Positions 1-11,547 of a DNA stretch of 64,000 bases are shown piece by piece. The position numbers were made by a program, and so were the translations under genes. This stretch comes from Galerina marginata (lineage: Eukaryota; Basidiomycota; Agaricomycetes; Agaricales; Galerinaceae), in NCBI GenBank assembly GCA_023014335.1, contig JAECYW010000019.1, positions 186,001 through 250,000 on the forward strand, read 5' to 3'. Every line of letters starts with the position of its first letter. Position 1 is the first letter of the stretch. The notes beneath the pieces are model-generated. The model did no database searches. It was not told where the DNA came from and saw only the letters and a list, made by a program, of their open reading frames with translations.

Positions 1-286
1 TGATCATGTCCAGGGGTTTCGATGCAGTCGTAAACTTCGCGGTTCAGGTTGCTGGTTTCGATTCCCCGACCTGTTTATTGTGAGACGGCTTATGCATTAA
101 CTAACAAATTGATGAATTCCTCCTAGTGCATACTCATCGGCCTAAAGAAGCAATCAAGAATAATGTAATTTATACTCGGGAGTCGCGTTATTCGTATAAT
201 TAATTTTATGCAAGTGTTGGCAATTGTGAGGTTCCTCGAAAATTTTGGTACTGCGTCACCTCATCCTACCTCATCTCAATCACGTT

Positions 287-1092
287 TTAAAACTGCGTGC
301 GCATTGGAGCTCCTATTGGTCGCTTCCTCGCTCGTCTCCGCCCGACAACGACAAGGCCGATTATAGCAATAAAAATACTGGTGCCTGCTATAATCCCAAT
401 TACCCCTCCCAGTCCAATGGAGTTTCGACGAGGGGCATCGTCACTGTTAGGGGGCAGGGCGGTGGTGGTTGGCTTGTCCGTCCCGGTCAAAGGTGGCGCC
501 GTCGTTGTTGGTAAGACGGTAATGGTCTGGGTCACGGATGGTTTAATCGTGGTCAAGGATGGAACAACGGCAATTATTATGCTCGGTAATGAAATTCCTT
601 CAACGGCTAATGAGCATTCAGGAAGGGATTTGAACTATCTCAAGTTGAACGACAGTCAGTCTGCCAAAAATTTACACTGAGTCCGACACCTACCTGATCT
701 GCTTGACAGAGTCCCAATATTGCCAGTTGGTTTGCCAGCAGGCTCTGTTTAATCGAAATTTGGGAGAGCTCATTCGCGGAGATACTCTCCGAGAGTGAAT
801 TTTGGGAAATGTTGTTTGCGATATTTGCTGACGCGTACGATTTGATAGCCCAAGCGCCGAACACTACGGCGATAATGAACCCGAGGACTTGAAGAATTAC
901 GTTGGTGATTTCGTTCAACGTGAATCCCCATATCCAACTTGGATTACCCTGGATCGAGTTGTCAGCGAGCCGTTTGCCTTGCTTCTCCTTGGTTGGCGAA
1001 GAAGGCGTCGGGATGCCAGTGATTTTGTCTTCATAAGTTGCCGGGGAGTGCGCAGGCAATTCTGAGATAGACAATCCTGTACCAGACGACAT
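287..1092 (-). CDS. Two-helix membrane protein, uncharacterised
   Basis: Two exons read on the minus strand (1092-690 and 606-287) and give a 240-residue protein. The first ATG is at 1092; an open frame extends further upstream only through a TTG. The intron (donor GTGTCGG, acceptor CATTAG) is the only pairing I found that joins the exons in frame. The N-terminal 75 residues are Pro/Ser/Thr-rich. A helix follows around ILQVLGFIIAVVFGAWAI, then a helical Ala/Ser/Asn/Gln-rich stretch. A second Thr/Pro-rich, probably glycosylated stretch leads to a membrane helix (GGVIGIIAGTSIFIAIIGLV) that stops at the basic GRRRARKR. This resembles Mid2-like fungal surface sensors in general design only, and I recognise no family. 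The topology is inferred. Confidence 0.7.
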
Positions 1093-1940
1093 TATGAAAG
1101 GAGTCAAAGAAGGCGCAGAGTACCCTCCACCCTAAAGTTCTACCTGACATTTGCGTTGCCTGTCGTGATGATCGGGTGATATGCGGCGACGTTCACTGGG
1201 ACATGCGAGGCTGTACAACAAATTCCCCAAAGGGAAAGCCAGGGGAAAGCTGTCAGACTAAAAGCTCGCGTCAATCTGTACCTGTACCGAATATTTGATG
1301 ATTATCGGCGTTCTATCGTAGACACGAGACGTTACATCGGCGTAAACCCCAGCCATACATTAGCACATTGGGCGTCAGTTCACTTGAGGGGCCGAGATTA
1401 ATCTCGCAGACCAAACTATTGTATCGATGTAAGAGGGTAATCGTTCATTCTGAGGCTGTTGTATCGCCTTCCACTCTAGACTGGCTTGAGGTGATGGTAT
1501 TGGAATCAGCACGCTGAGCGCGACGTATGATATTTGTTCACGGGGTTGTGAACTTCCGATGCTGTGCCAACTTCACGACAGCTTCGAATCTATAAATTAC
1601 CAGCCATCTTTAAACCTCAACGCTCACTCATCGAATTTAGAGTATAAATCCCTTCCGAGCGTTCTATTCGTGAGTTGACATTATTGAAACTGTCGAAGTT
1701 GAGAAATTGCCCTCATGAGTCACATAGACCTACGTGGTTTCTTCGAGAGTCGATGAACACTGTTGATTGAAGTCGGTTTCTCGAAAGTGATGTGCCCCAA
1801 CCTCAGCCGATATGCAGCCGATCACTGGATTTCTTGATATATTGATTGTCATGTTCGCATTGAAAGGCAAAGGCTCCACGTCCGGCAAATGATGTCCACC
1901 GGTTTCCTGATCTACTAACCACCGAGAGGTCAAGGTCATT
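1093..1940. other. Intergenic region without a supported gene
   Basis: This is the promoter side of the membrane-protein gene and the far-upstream region of the next one. A 69-codon minus-strand frame at 1730-1939 reads like protein for about 30 residues. It lacks a partner exon and a convincing start, so I do not call it a gene. Confidence 0.5.
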
Positions 1941-1950
1941 TATATATAAG
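1941..1950 (+). promoter_or_regulatory. TATA box of the small protein gene
   Basis: TATATATAAG lies about 150 bp ahead of the ATG at 2103. A possible 5'UTR intron (GTATGG at about 2000 to the acceptor CAG at about 2063) lies between them. That would explain why the nearer ATG at 1954 gives only an unrelated frame. Confidence 0.45.
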
Positions 1951-2102
1951 AAGATGTTATTCATGCTGCTCTTCGCACTGGAAAAATACTTGCAGGAGGT
2001 ATGGTCTTACGTTAAACGCTCGCGGCGGTGTATCTCTTTCACTGACTCTATTCCGGTCGAACAGAACTACTTACAGTCGAATTTAACACTGGTGTCTTCG
2101 CC

Positions 2103-2372
2103 ATGGGTTTTAGCATCCGAAATCAATCCACCGTACAGGACCTCGAGGTCATGGTTTCTGCGTATACAAAGGCCGGAAACGACAAGTGGTTCCTCGTACC
2201 ATATGACTTCAATCAAAGCACCTCTAACTGGGACAGAGATGGCTGGGAGCTCATCGCATTCCGCGACCCAGCTACCCAAGTTAGACGCGGATGGTATATC
2301 GATTGCAAAGCTTACACGGTAGAGCTCACTTTCTACGGGTTCAACCAAGAGCTCGGACTAGTTCGCAAATAA
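2103..2372 (+). CDS. Small soluble protein, 89 aa, unknown family
   Basis: This is a single-exon frame with a strong start context (GCCATGG). The product has alternating hydrophobic and polar residues typical of a small beta-sandwich: an N-terminal SIRNQS strand, then VSAYTKAGNDKWFLVP, a WDRDGWELIAF core and a C-terminal VELTFYGFNQ strand. There is no signal peptide or membrane segment. Trp and Tyr are abundant and there is one Cys. I recognise the style from fungal lectin-like or pore-forming-like beta proteins but cannot assign a family, so no function is proposed. A TATA box and possible leader intron upstream support expression. Confidence 0.5.
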   Translation: MGFSIRNQSTVQDLEVMVSAYTKAGNDKWFLVPYDFNQSTSNWDRDGWELIAFRDPATQVRRGWYIDCKAYTVELTFYGFNQELGLVRK

Positions 2373-4379
2373 CGGTGTCACTGGTGAGTAAAAATCATCA
2401 ACGTAGTCATCGATCATCCTTTAACCTATTAGCCCACAATAAACTAGACGTACGGCGTGAAAGAGTAGTTTGAAAATCAATCAAAAATTATGGGTGTAAT
2501 TAATCGGCGTTATTCGATCTTGACTTTGGTTATGCATCATGAACCGACAAAAAAAATTGAATGGGCACTCAACCGTTCGACTTCCATGAAATTCAAGACT
2601 AATGCGCACTCGAGCGATGCGATGGGCGAAAGAAATTTTTGTCACGAATCAAGAACCTCAGATTTCAGATTACTGCGTGGAAGGTATTAGCAAGACTTTA
2701 GAAGAATAAACTATTTGCGGCTGACCTCGTGGAGTTGATTTCATACAACAATGAAGGTAGTTCATTCATACCCCATCAGCTTGAGGGTGAAATCATAATC
2801 GGACGAACTCCATAATAAAGCAAAACGGCTCCGGAAAGGAAGGTCGACAAAGAGTCAAGCGGCTTGATTGAAAAACAAGATAACGCAGAAAAGCAACGAA
2901 GATCCACAACTGATCTCCAAGCACATTCGGCCCTTTTTGAATGAAGAGCTGAGGAGCCACGAGCGTGAAAAGACCCCAGTGACTCGACAGAAAATATTGT
3001 GAAGGCGCTGGCTGGCGTTAATTACTGGAGAAGAGTATGACCATGCAAGCCCTGACGAGAAAGTAAACTGCGTACTTAATAATAAGAGGCTTGGAAATAT
3101 TGGAGAATTCTCCAGTTAAATTTCCAAGGAAGTCGCGTTCAATATGGCATTGGTATCTGGGATGGATGAACGCAAAGAACTTCGTTAATTCAGAGCAATT
3201 GGACAATCGTACCGATTCCCAAACTTGAACGCCATATACAGATGTCAGAATGTTAGGGCCCAAAATTAAATGACGCCGAGACGGTAGTAAATGCGTTGCG
3301 GAGATGAGAGGAGCGATTGCAACGAATTTTATCCAGCCGAAATGAATGCAAACTGTCTTGGGGATCGGGGGGCGAGACGGTCAAAAGCCCAGACAGATTC
3401 CCCCAGTGACTATACCCTGACAGAATCAGCATGAAAGGTAGATCTGAAAATCGTCACTTGATCCATGTCCCAACCAAGAAGGCATCGCCAAGAGATCGAA
3501 ATGAATGCAGGTTTGTCGCCGTCTTCATGCTTCGTGTCAGCCGAGATGTCAAAGGTTGATACACGATCAAATAGGCGCAGCACCACGATGCAGACCAGAG
3601 AATGCTGGCCTGCCATTCACCAGCTCGCTGATCGCCCGAGGTAAAGCCCAGAAGAGCAAGAGAGGTAGACTGAAAGTGCGACGACGAGGAGTCTCAACAA
3701 TCGATGTGAGTTGTACGACTCGGATTGCGGTTGACGACTTGACGTGGATCTTGGACTCGTGCCAGTCTCCTGCTGATGGACCTAGTCTAAGAGTAATCGG
3801 ATGGGTGACGGAGATGAGGTGAGGACCGTGAGGTGACATGAGGAGCACCCAAATATAGATGCTTACGTAATTGCGACCTTTCGATCCGGATTGCCAGGTG
3901 TGATAACGTCCAAAACCTTCAGAAAACTCTCAAAACCTGCTGGTTCATTTGCACAATTTTCTGTCCTAGGAGGGAATCAATTCGAATCTTTAACTCAACT
4001 CCCTTTCAACTCTCTCAACCCGGCGCCCAGAACCCCTAGACTCTAGAAAAGTCGCATCGGTGAAATTAAGATTCTAGCCATCGCCTGTTCAGTTCAAGTT
4101 CAGTTGCTGTTCAGCGGGCAGGATTACCTACCTAGGAGTGGATCGTAAGGCCGTAGGTAATATATCCCCCAAAACCTTAATCTTTGGGAACGTTCCAAAC
4201 AGGGACTCTGTCTGGCCTGCCTCGTCAGAAGGAATGACTATCGCCAAGCCTCCGCATACCTACTTTCCCGGACATATCTAATGGCATCCGGCGCTTAAGG
4301 CTGGCACGTTTTATTCGAGAGTAAATAAAACGAAGGCCAGACATCGATTTCCCTCGTGTCCTCGCACGAACTCCCCGCC
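2373..4379. other. Intergenic region, no supported gene
   Basis: Several overlapping frames of 60-105 codons occur on both strands at 3018-3848. None has splice-joined partners, a signal peptide or a recognisable motif. The last 350 bp are the promoter of the aspartic-protease-like gene. Confidence 0.45.
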
Positions 4380-6167
4380 ATGCTTACCCTCTCCGGTACA
4401 ACCCAGTCTGCTTTGCTGCTCGCGTTTGCCGCCGTCGCCCGAGGGACCATGATGATCGAGACGATAGACGGTTCGTTTGCGCCATTTAGCTTTGCAGCAC
4501 GAGCAGCAGGAGAGGGGGGAATAGCTGTTCGATTGAAGAACAACAACGATTTTTCTTACCTTGTAAGTTCGCGCCGGTCTGTGCTTACTGATTTACTCAT
4601 TATATCGTAGGCATCGGTCCTGATGGGTTTGCTTCGCGTTCTGACTAAATACCCACTCCGATTCAAGCCCATGTGTCAGGTACTCCGCCTCAACAGATAC
4701 AGATGGCCGCTTCTCTTTCCCAGAACTTCATCTCAGTAGCCTCTCCGCCACCTGGGGTGAACGACGTTTCATTGTGAGGGTAATATTCGTGACTCCAGAT
4801 ATCAATTTACGGTATTTATAATCCAGCTACAACCCGTCCACCTCAACGAGCTACGCACCTGGAAACGCAACCGCTGCAGTTCAGGCTATCTCGGGTGGAA
4901 CCGTGCAAGGCCATTTCGCAGGAGAGATATGTGCATTGAAGTCTGCAACGTCAGCATTGTCCTTCACGTACAATGCTTCTGGTATGTTCTGCAGATGCCT
5001 AATGCCCCCTTACTCATACCAGTGCAACTCCTCTAGTTCTCATAACTGAATCTGCGGTGACAAATGACTTATATCCTCTCGACGCTCGTGCCATTCTTGG
5101 CTATGGCGTCGGTGCTCCAACTTCGGCGCCTGCAGGTTCATCGCTAATTGGGACCTTTCTACCGTACGTCGAATATAATGCTCGGCTTTCTACTCCTGAC
5201 GAATTCAAATCAGTGCGAACTTTACCAATGCCGTCTGCGGTATCGAGCTGAATCATATGGACGATCCATTTCCCGATGGTATTTTAACCATGGGATCCGT
5301 GGATCCGACGGTGTAGGTGCAAATCAGTGGGATTCGTCAATCATTATTCAAATTCTTTTTTTTTTTCAGCTTCACGGGAGCCTTTACCAACGTAATAGTA
5401 CCGCAAGACAGCCCAACTTCGTGGTCTATCCCATTCGACACGCTGACTTACCTTGCCAAGGGACTCAACCAAAGTGTTCCGGGCATTCTCAGTAGTGTCG
5501 ATATTTATCGTTCGTGACATTTCCTTTCCTCTCTAAGATTTGTACCCTAATACCCTAATACGGAACCGTCCTTCTATAACACAGACACTGGGATCAAGCT
5601 TACCTCAGATCTAGCTCGTCAAATCTACTCCGGCATTCAAGACAGTAAACCCATATCAGAAACGCTCTGGTCTATTCCGTGCACATCGAAGTTCCCGCTG
5701 ACGCTTACGTTCGCTGGTAAATCGTTCACAATATACGAACGCGACACAATCGTAAAGCAAGCCGACGGTAGCTGCACCGGTGTAGTCACTGGTGGTGCAA
5801 ACGATATCGGCCAAATTGGCGCGCCTTTCCTGCGCAATGTGTATACGTACGTTCATTTCAGCCCTATCGAGATGTCACGCATTGAACAATATTATTTAGA
5901 CAATTTGGTGCTGATAAGGCTAGCGATGGGTCGGTTACATTTAGCGTTGGATTCGCGGCAAAGAATTTGCGTCAAGTAACGGCCACGTCGTCTACAACTG
6001 AAAAGCCGATATCCACCGTCGGTCCAACGGCTACCACCCCAGCGGTACAATCCTCTGCATCTACGACTGGGACTGGCGTTCAAAGCAGTGCGCCGCCGAT
6101 GCTCGTTAAACACTTTTGGCTGTTATTAGTGGTTTTTGTCGCCCCGATTGCGGCAATGGCTTACTGA
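4380..6167 (+). CDS. Aspartic-protease-like (A1 fold) surface protein lacking catalytic aspartates
   Basis: Nine exons (4380-4562, 4611-4626, 4668-4773, 4827-4981, 5037-5163, 5214-5312, 5370-5509, 5585-5846, 5900-6167) join in frame to 451 residues. Family hallmarks of pepsin-like A1 peptidases are visible: GTPPQ near residue 71, a YNPSTSTSY segment, ILGYGVG, GSVDPTVFTGAF, and the late GAPFLRNVYTQFGAD motif. An N-terminal signal peptide and a Ser/Thr-rich tail ending in a hydrophobic stretch (WLLLVVFVAPIAAMAY) suggest a GPI-anchored or membrane-tethered cell-surface protein. The first catalytic DTG is replaced by about SLS (residues 82-84). The second reads HTG or NTG, with a codon split by an intron (5510-5584). 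Neither site can hold Asp with the splice sites available. It is therefore probably a pseudo-protease, perhaps with a binding or structural role. The exon 2 and 3 borders use weak donors and are the least certain part. Confidence 0.85.
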
Positions 6168-6914
6168 TTCTCTATGAGTTACGATTCACCCACTTTGTGA
6201 TATACTCGAGTATGTTGTATCAAAGTTTTCTCTTGGATCCTTCGTGCGACAGGAAATCGTGAACTTGATGATGAGTCAGTCATCCTCTGGGAATGGTACA
6301 CCAAAAAACAGGTGGCATTCTTCTGGGCTGCCCAATGGGAGCAGGAGTGGCTATGTACTTTCGACGATTCTGTCATTTTCCTTGCATCGTGAGTGGTGCG
6401 TGCCGCACAACTTCAAATCGAGCTGTAAGTTGCTAAGGCATATAGCCTGCGTTGCGATCCTGACACCTGACAGGCGGTACATTTAGGCAGATGCCATATG
6501 TACAATCCCTTACTACCTTTGCCCCTTCAGGGCGTTCACCAAGGTGGATTGCAGGCGCCGTAATACGAGGCATCTCACAACTTCCCAAATGCTATTTATA
6601 GATACATCAAAACCGACAGTGGCTCATCGAGGTAGAGGACATTTCAACTCTACTCAGCGTCAGCCAACATGTTAATATGGCGTCAATGACACCATTATTC
6701 AAGGCAGATAAGATACCTTTGCCACGAATTAGTGGTACCATGGATGGATCATGGTACTTTAATAATGAGAAAAGTCCTCGATCGTGCCAGTGTTAAAAGG
6801 AGTGCGATGGATAAATATCCACTGCAATCAAAGATTATATTAAAAAAAGAGTATGAGTAAGTGTATTTTATCCCAGCCCCATTATACCGAAGAAAACAGC
6901 GAAAAAAATAGTTC
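6168..6914. other. Convergent 3' intergenic region
   Basis: This separates the ends of two convergent genes. No receiver-domain-like coding sequence could be read downstream of the coiled coil of the following gene. Short frames here lack motifs. Confidence 0.5.
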
Positions 6915-8158
6915 CTAGCCCTCCCCTTCATTCGTCAGAAAATACGTGATCAAGGATTGCATGACCGCCTCCCGCTGCTTCATCCCCCTCCGAAACCCGT
7001 CTACCTCGACCAACACGTCCTCGTACTCCCGTTCCAACCTCCGTATGCGCGCCTTCATATCCTCACCCTCGTCATTCAGGCACCTGAGCTCCTCTTTTAG
7101 ATGAGTGTGCGCTGGCAAGGGCGAGGGCGAGCGGTTCTGAGGATGTCGAAAGTGATTTAGGTTGCTTTCGAGGGAGGCGGCGTTGGAGTTCAGTGAATGG
7201 CGTGAGCCGTATGGTGCTGAGGATGAGGAGGAGGAAGAGGGGTTTCCAGGGGCTAGGAGCGAATCGGAGGATACTGCGCGCCGTGTCGTGTGGGAGGGAG
7301 CTTTGCGTTTGATATTTTCGAGACCGTCGCGTCTGTGGGCGTGAAAGTCTGGGTGACGGAAGGTCCAGCTCTAAAACGAGCGGTAAAATATATTAGGCTC
7401 GCCACGAAGAAGGAAAATGGAACGCACAAACTGGTCTTCGTCCGCGTTTTTCACCTTGTGGAAGTCGTATTTATTCAGCTGACGCACGAAGGACGCAAAA
7501 TTGGAGTGCTTGAACATCCGAGGTAGGATAGTTGTCGTGAATTCGTTCATGTCCTGTGCAATGTGATCAGGACCGTCGGAAGAAAGGAACGAGTCCAATG
7601 CATATGCAGCGTACCTTAACGATAAAACAGTCGCCTGCCGGGCCCCAGGATACGATCGACTCGAAAGATGGGTCTTCGAGTATTCTGAAAGGAGGAAAGG
7701 TAGATGAGTAGTCGCCAGTGTATGAGGTTTAAAATGGCGTACTTGTACAACTTTCTAACGAAGTCACTGGTCGAAGCCATCGAGTCTTCAGCGCTTTTGG
7801 GTGGTGGGTAAGTCGTTGAACTGGAGGCTTCTTCGCCTTTATTGTGATACGCCATCACATGCGGCGGGTCGTGTATGAATTCCTCGAACAACTGCTGCTC
7901 GTCTTGCAGAGGCGTTTGATTGTTGACAAGCCAGTCACTGGGAGAACTTCCCGAGGTGAGCGGGGTAGCGGGGATGAACGAATCATTTGAGTACGAATCT
8001 TGGAAAAACGCACTCGTGGAGTAGGGATTCGTCTTGTTGGAAATTGGTGGTCAATTAAGCCTGGGTGGAGGGCAAGAGTCAACAGTCAGAAACTGCTTTT
8101 AAAAACGAATTACTCACAAGGTAGAGCAGCGTAGATGGTCGAATTGAATGGACGAACA
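6915..8158 (-). CDS. HSF-type DNA-binding transcription factor, Skn7/Prr1-like, without receiver domain
   Basis: Five exons (8158-8117, 8032-7743, 7684-7615, 7553-7428, 7370-6915) give 327 residues. The HSF-type winged-helix domain (about residues 103-200) runs DFVRKLYKILEDPSFESIVS, DMNEFTTTILPRMFKHSNFA, SFVRQLNKYDFHKVKN, then WTFRHPDFHAHRRDGLENIK. The phrases MNEF..ILPRMFKHSNFASF and WTFRHPDF are characteristic of the Skn7/Prr1 branch of the family. A heptad-rich coiled coil (about 265-320, LKEELRCLNDEGEDMKARIR onward) would mediate oligomerisation. Family members usually continue into a phospho-receiver domain. Here the frame stops right after YFLTNEGEG. It should act in the nucleus in stress or cell-wall responses (inferred from the family). 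Exon 1 and the ATG at 8158 are uncertain: a TGA at about 8050 forces an intron there. Confidence 0.85.
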
Positions 8159-8929
8159 TGTCAAGAGTTGCAGGTTTTATGTCTTCTACGCTCTTACCCA
8201 CCCCACGAAGCCTGGCCGCAGTGACATGTCCGGACCGTCGCCGTTTTAGGCACGAGTCTAGACCTGCCTTTCGAGACCCACAAAGCGGTCTAGACTCAAG
8301 AGTCCTGATTCGGCTAGGAGACATCCCGAACTTGATCAGAGCTGGTCGGGGACCAGACCTGGTGAGGTACAACCAGAATGCGTTTTGGCCCTAGCCATAG
8401 GGGCCTTTCTATCATATCTGTTTCGGGCGAGTTTCTGGCTGGTTGTAATATAAATACGACTACTGTTCCAGTGCGTCGTGCATCCAATGGAGCTCGTTAT
8501 TTACTTCGTGGGTGGTTGGGCTTTTGTCGTAACCGTTGCTTGACCCGGGAATTTAGAACCGATGTACTAACCCACGCGTCACCGTAATCGTCACCAAACT
8601 AGGCCGTTCCCACTCGTTAAGTATTATTCAATCGATGAAAACGGGTCTGGCAGAGTAATCTACCGTCTCGAGACTCAGGTGAACATATGCCTGCTTCCGC
8701 TTCTCGCTGTCTAAAGGAATTGTATTAGTGGGAGTTAACCCAATCAGCCGCAGAAATACTTCTCAGTCATGAAGTTGCGGTTTCGCCTCCAAAGTCAATT
8801 CAAACGAACACACGTCCGAGTCCGACTAGTCCTCCCAGTCCCTCGACCGCAGGCCCAGCAGCTAGTTCAGAGCCTCTAGTAAGTTATATGCCTATCTTGA
8901 TTTTCGACGTCCTCACCAGCCTCTCTGCC
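8159..8929. other. Upstream region of the HSF-type gene
   Basis: I see no gene. The 97-codon minus frame at 8079-8372 includes the proposed first exon of the HSF-type gene but has no other protein signature upstream of it. Confidence 0.4.
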
Positions 8930-10780
8930 AGCGCAGATGACACTACCGATGTTGATCCCGACTTTACACGTCATGGTGTCGTTCCAACTTCCACTTCGGC
9001 ATTCTTAGTTTCTCGCGTCAACGAACCAGAGGCTCCGCCCGCGAGCGAATAGAGGTGCCTGAGCGCTGAGCGCGGATCCAACTTCGGATGGAGATGAGCA
9101 TCCACAGAACAACCTTTTCTCGGCGAGAAAAGACGAGGTGGAGGGCTGGGCTGCGGGTATGGTTGTGATTCCGACCTTCAACTGTGCCATGAAACTTGGG
9201 GTTAGAGCTGGTGGTGCCACGAGACCGTAGGTGCCAGGAGTGGAGATGGGATTCCTCCAAGATCGGTGTTGGCCTGGGTAAATCGGCGTTGCCACTACTG
9301 TCGCTGTAGACACGGTATGGGACACGGTAATAGCATGGGACGTGTGTGAGCCTGAGGAGTCAACGCAGGTGACGAAAGCGGAAGGTCCGCAAACACAGTT
9401 AACGATGACGTGTTCGTTGCCGAATGTAAAAGTAGCGGGGGCCCGACGATGAGGATAACGAGAAAGCTGGCGTAGATGTTGGTGCGATGGGTCGTGGAGT
9501 ATGACATGGAGGTTGTTGATATCGATGACGAAGCTGAGTGGCTGGTCCCTGGGGCGGATTCTGGTAAGGCTACAGGGAGCATTGTCATAGCCTGTTCGAG
9601 TTCTCGTTCGGGTTTATGGCCGCGTTGGGCTTGGGCATCGCCTGGAAGTAGCATTCATGAGTTAATTATCGATAAAACTAGAAGTAAAATAAAGAGGGAA
9701 CCTACCTCAGTAAGAAAGGTCATCCTCGATCCGAATTTTAAGATTCAGCCACACAGAAGTTGCGCCTCCGAAAATGCCATCTAGCGTGTGGCCGCCAACA
9801 TCGCCCGAGCCACGGCCAAAACCATGGCTCAAGTCGACTCCTTATCTCCGCCTGTGCTGAGGGCTTCCAGGTCACGATGCACCGAGGTGAGAGAAATTTT
9901 TGAGGGAGATGCGAGCTTGCGAGCTGGAGAACGAAGTGAAGTTGTCAGTTCAACGAGTGAGATAGAGAAAAGACGAAAAAAAAATGTACGTTTAACTCAC
10001 ATCGACCTTCCTCTAAGATATTCGTCACCATTCCGCATCTCGGCATCTTCAGCACCGTCCACGACCTGCCCTTTCTTCGTCAAATGCTTTCCCACAGACA
10101 GGCCAAGATTAACCTCCATCTCTGCCAGTCCTTCATCCGAGGTCCATTCGACCCGCTAGGTTCGTCGACGAAAGGAACATCGTCATTGGCATCAACAAAT
10201 TTAGTCATCTCGGTCGGGGCACAGTCTTTCATGCGGGTTCCGCACGCGCAGCGGTGAATGTGGACAAGGTTTGGTCTAAGGCGTCGACCATTTGATGCCG
10301 GGGGTACTCGATCTGTTAGGGACTGGGTGACCGTCGAGTTCGAGTTTGAGTGTCAGTTTGTGGTGGACGTTGGCACTGAGAAGTCCGGCGGACAAGAACA
10401 CGAGTTCGACACAAGATTCGAGTTCAAGTTGGACAAAACTGGGCAGGGACTATTGCGCAAATAAATTCGTAATAAACGAAAAGAAAAAACGAGAAAAACG
10501 CACAGAAACATCCCAGGAATCTTCAAAAGTGCAGCTAAAGCGATAGTACTGCCGGAGGGGTTGTCCGGGTCGATGGCTCGTTCTTTGATGCTGTTCGTAC
10601 CTACTACCGACGTAAAAAATTTCTTTGCCTCCTTGCATTGGGCCAACACCGATTCGCCACTAATCATCCTTCATTCACGGCCAGTCACGCACCCAGGGCT
10701 ACGTCCATCAGCGGGCGAGATACGAATAGGGCCCAAGATGCTCGTACGAAACAGCAAATCGGTTGAGGAAAGAGTCATAT
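8930..10780 (-). repeat. Decayed dispersed repeat, copy 1
   Basis: Read on the minus strand, this segment aligns with 29250-30985 along most of its length. Shared words include TGGCCCAATGCAAGGAG with AAAGAA, GGCAGTACT.TCGCTTT, CGGCAACGAACACGTC, and TTGATATCAACAACCTCCA-like text. By eye identity is roughly 70-80%. Frames are interrupted in both copies, so I call it a repeat rather than a gene. It could be a degenerate transposon or a duplicated pseudogene. No transposase or reverse-transcriptase motif is recognisable. Confidence 0.65.
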
Positions 10781-11547
10781 TGTCGAAGTGAAAAGCAAGA
10801 TGAACTGACCCACTGCGACAAGACGCTTTAGGCCAATTTATGTAATCAAGTTGATCGGTCCGAAATTTCCCGCACTGTAGATAAGATAGCGATAGTGAAC
10901 CGCCTTCACCTCGCAATCTTCTTATAGCGCTGTCCATAACGAACGGGGATCCAAACTAATTTAAGAGAATTCTTAGCTTTGAAAAACTGGGCCATGACGA
11001 GAACTTCTCCTGAAATTTGAATCAAGCAATGTCTCCATCCGTTGAGCCGCTGCGTCGTTGTGAGCCATAGCGGTGCCATAGCGCAGTTAAGTATTGTTTT
11101 CAAGTTCTCAATGCACTATTCTCGCGTTTGATAAATCAAGCACCTAGGCACATAGCAAATCCAAATGTTTTTCCGAGTTTCTCCGACGAATCGCGCCTTT
11201 CATTGGTGAAGGCCCATTTTTATGAGCTTGATCGTCGAGTGTAATCATCGATATGCACGCTGAACTCTGGATTATGGGGTTGATTATCCCTTACTTTGTG
11301 GCTGTAGTGTCGGCATTGCTTGCACCATTACTTCTTCCGAAAGTGGAAACAAGTGTTCCAAATGAGGAATGATCTGAAAGGAAGTTTTTTTCGCTAACTT
11401 ATTTACATCGTCGATGATAATAATGACGAGGACGGGAAACCTGAGTACTGAGAGGCCATGGGGTAAAAAAATAATACGAAGGGAGAATTTGGAAAAATAA
11501 CGACACCCAATAGAGATAAAATCCTTGTCTATCTATTCGAGAGCCAT
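10781..11547. other. Intergenic region, nothing recognised
   Basis: AT-rich sequence follows the repeat and leads to the 3' end of the secreted protein gene. Minus-strand frames at 10671-11103 show no motifs. Confidence 0.4.

Noticed and set aside
48..72. GGTTTCGATTCC, similar to a tRNA B box
   Set aside because: No matching A box or acceptor stem can be folded around it. No tRNA is called anywhere in the window.
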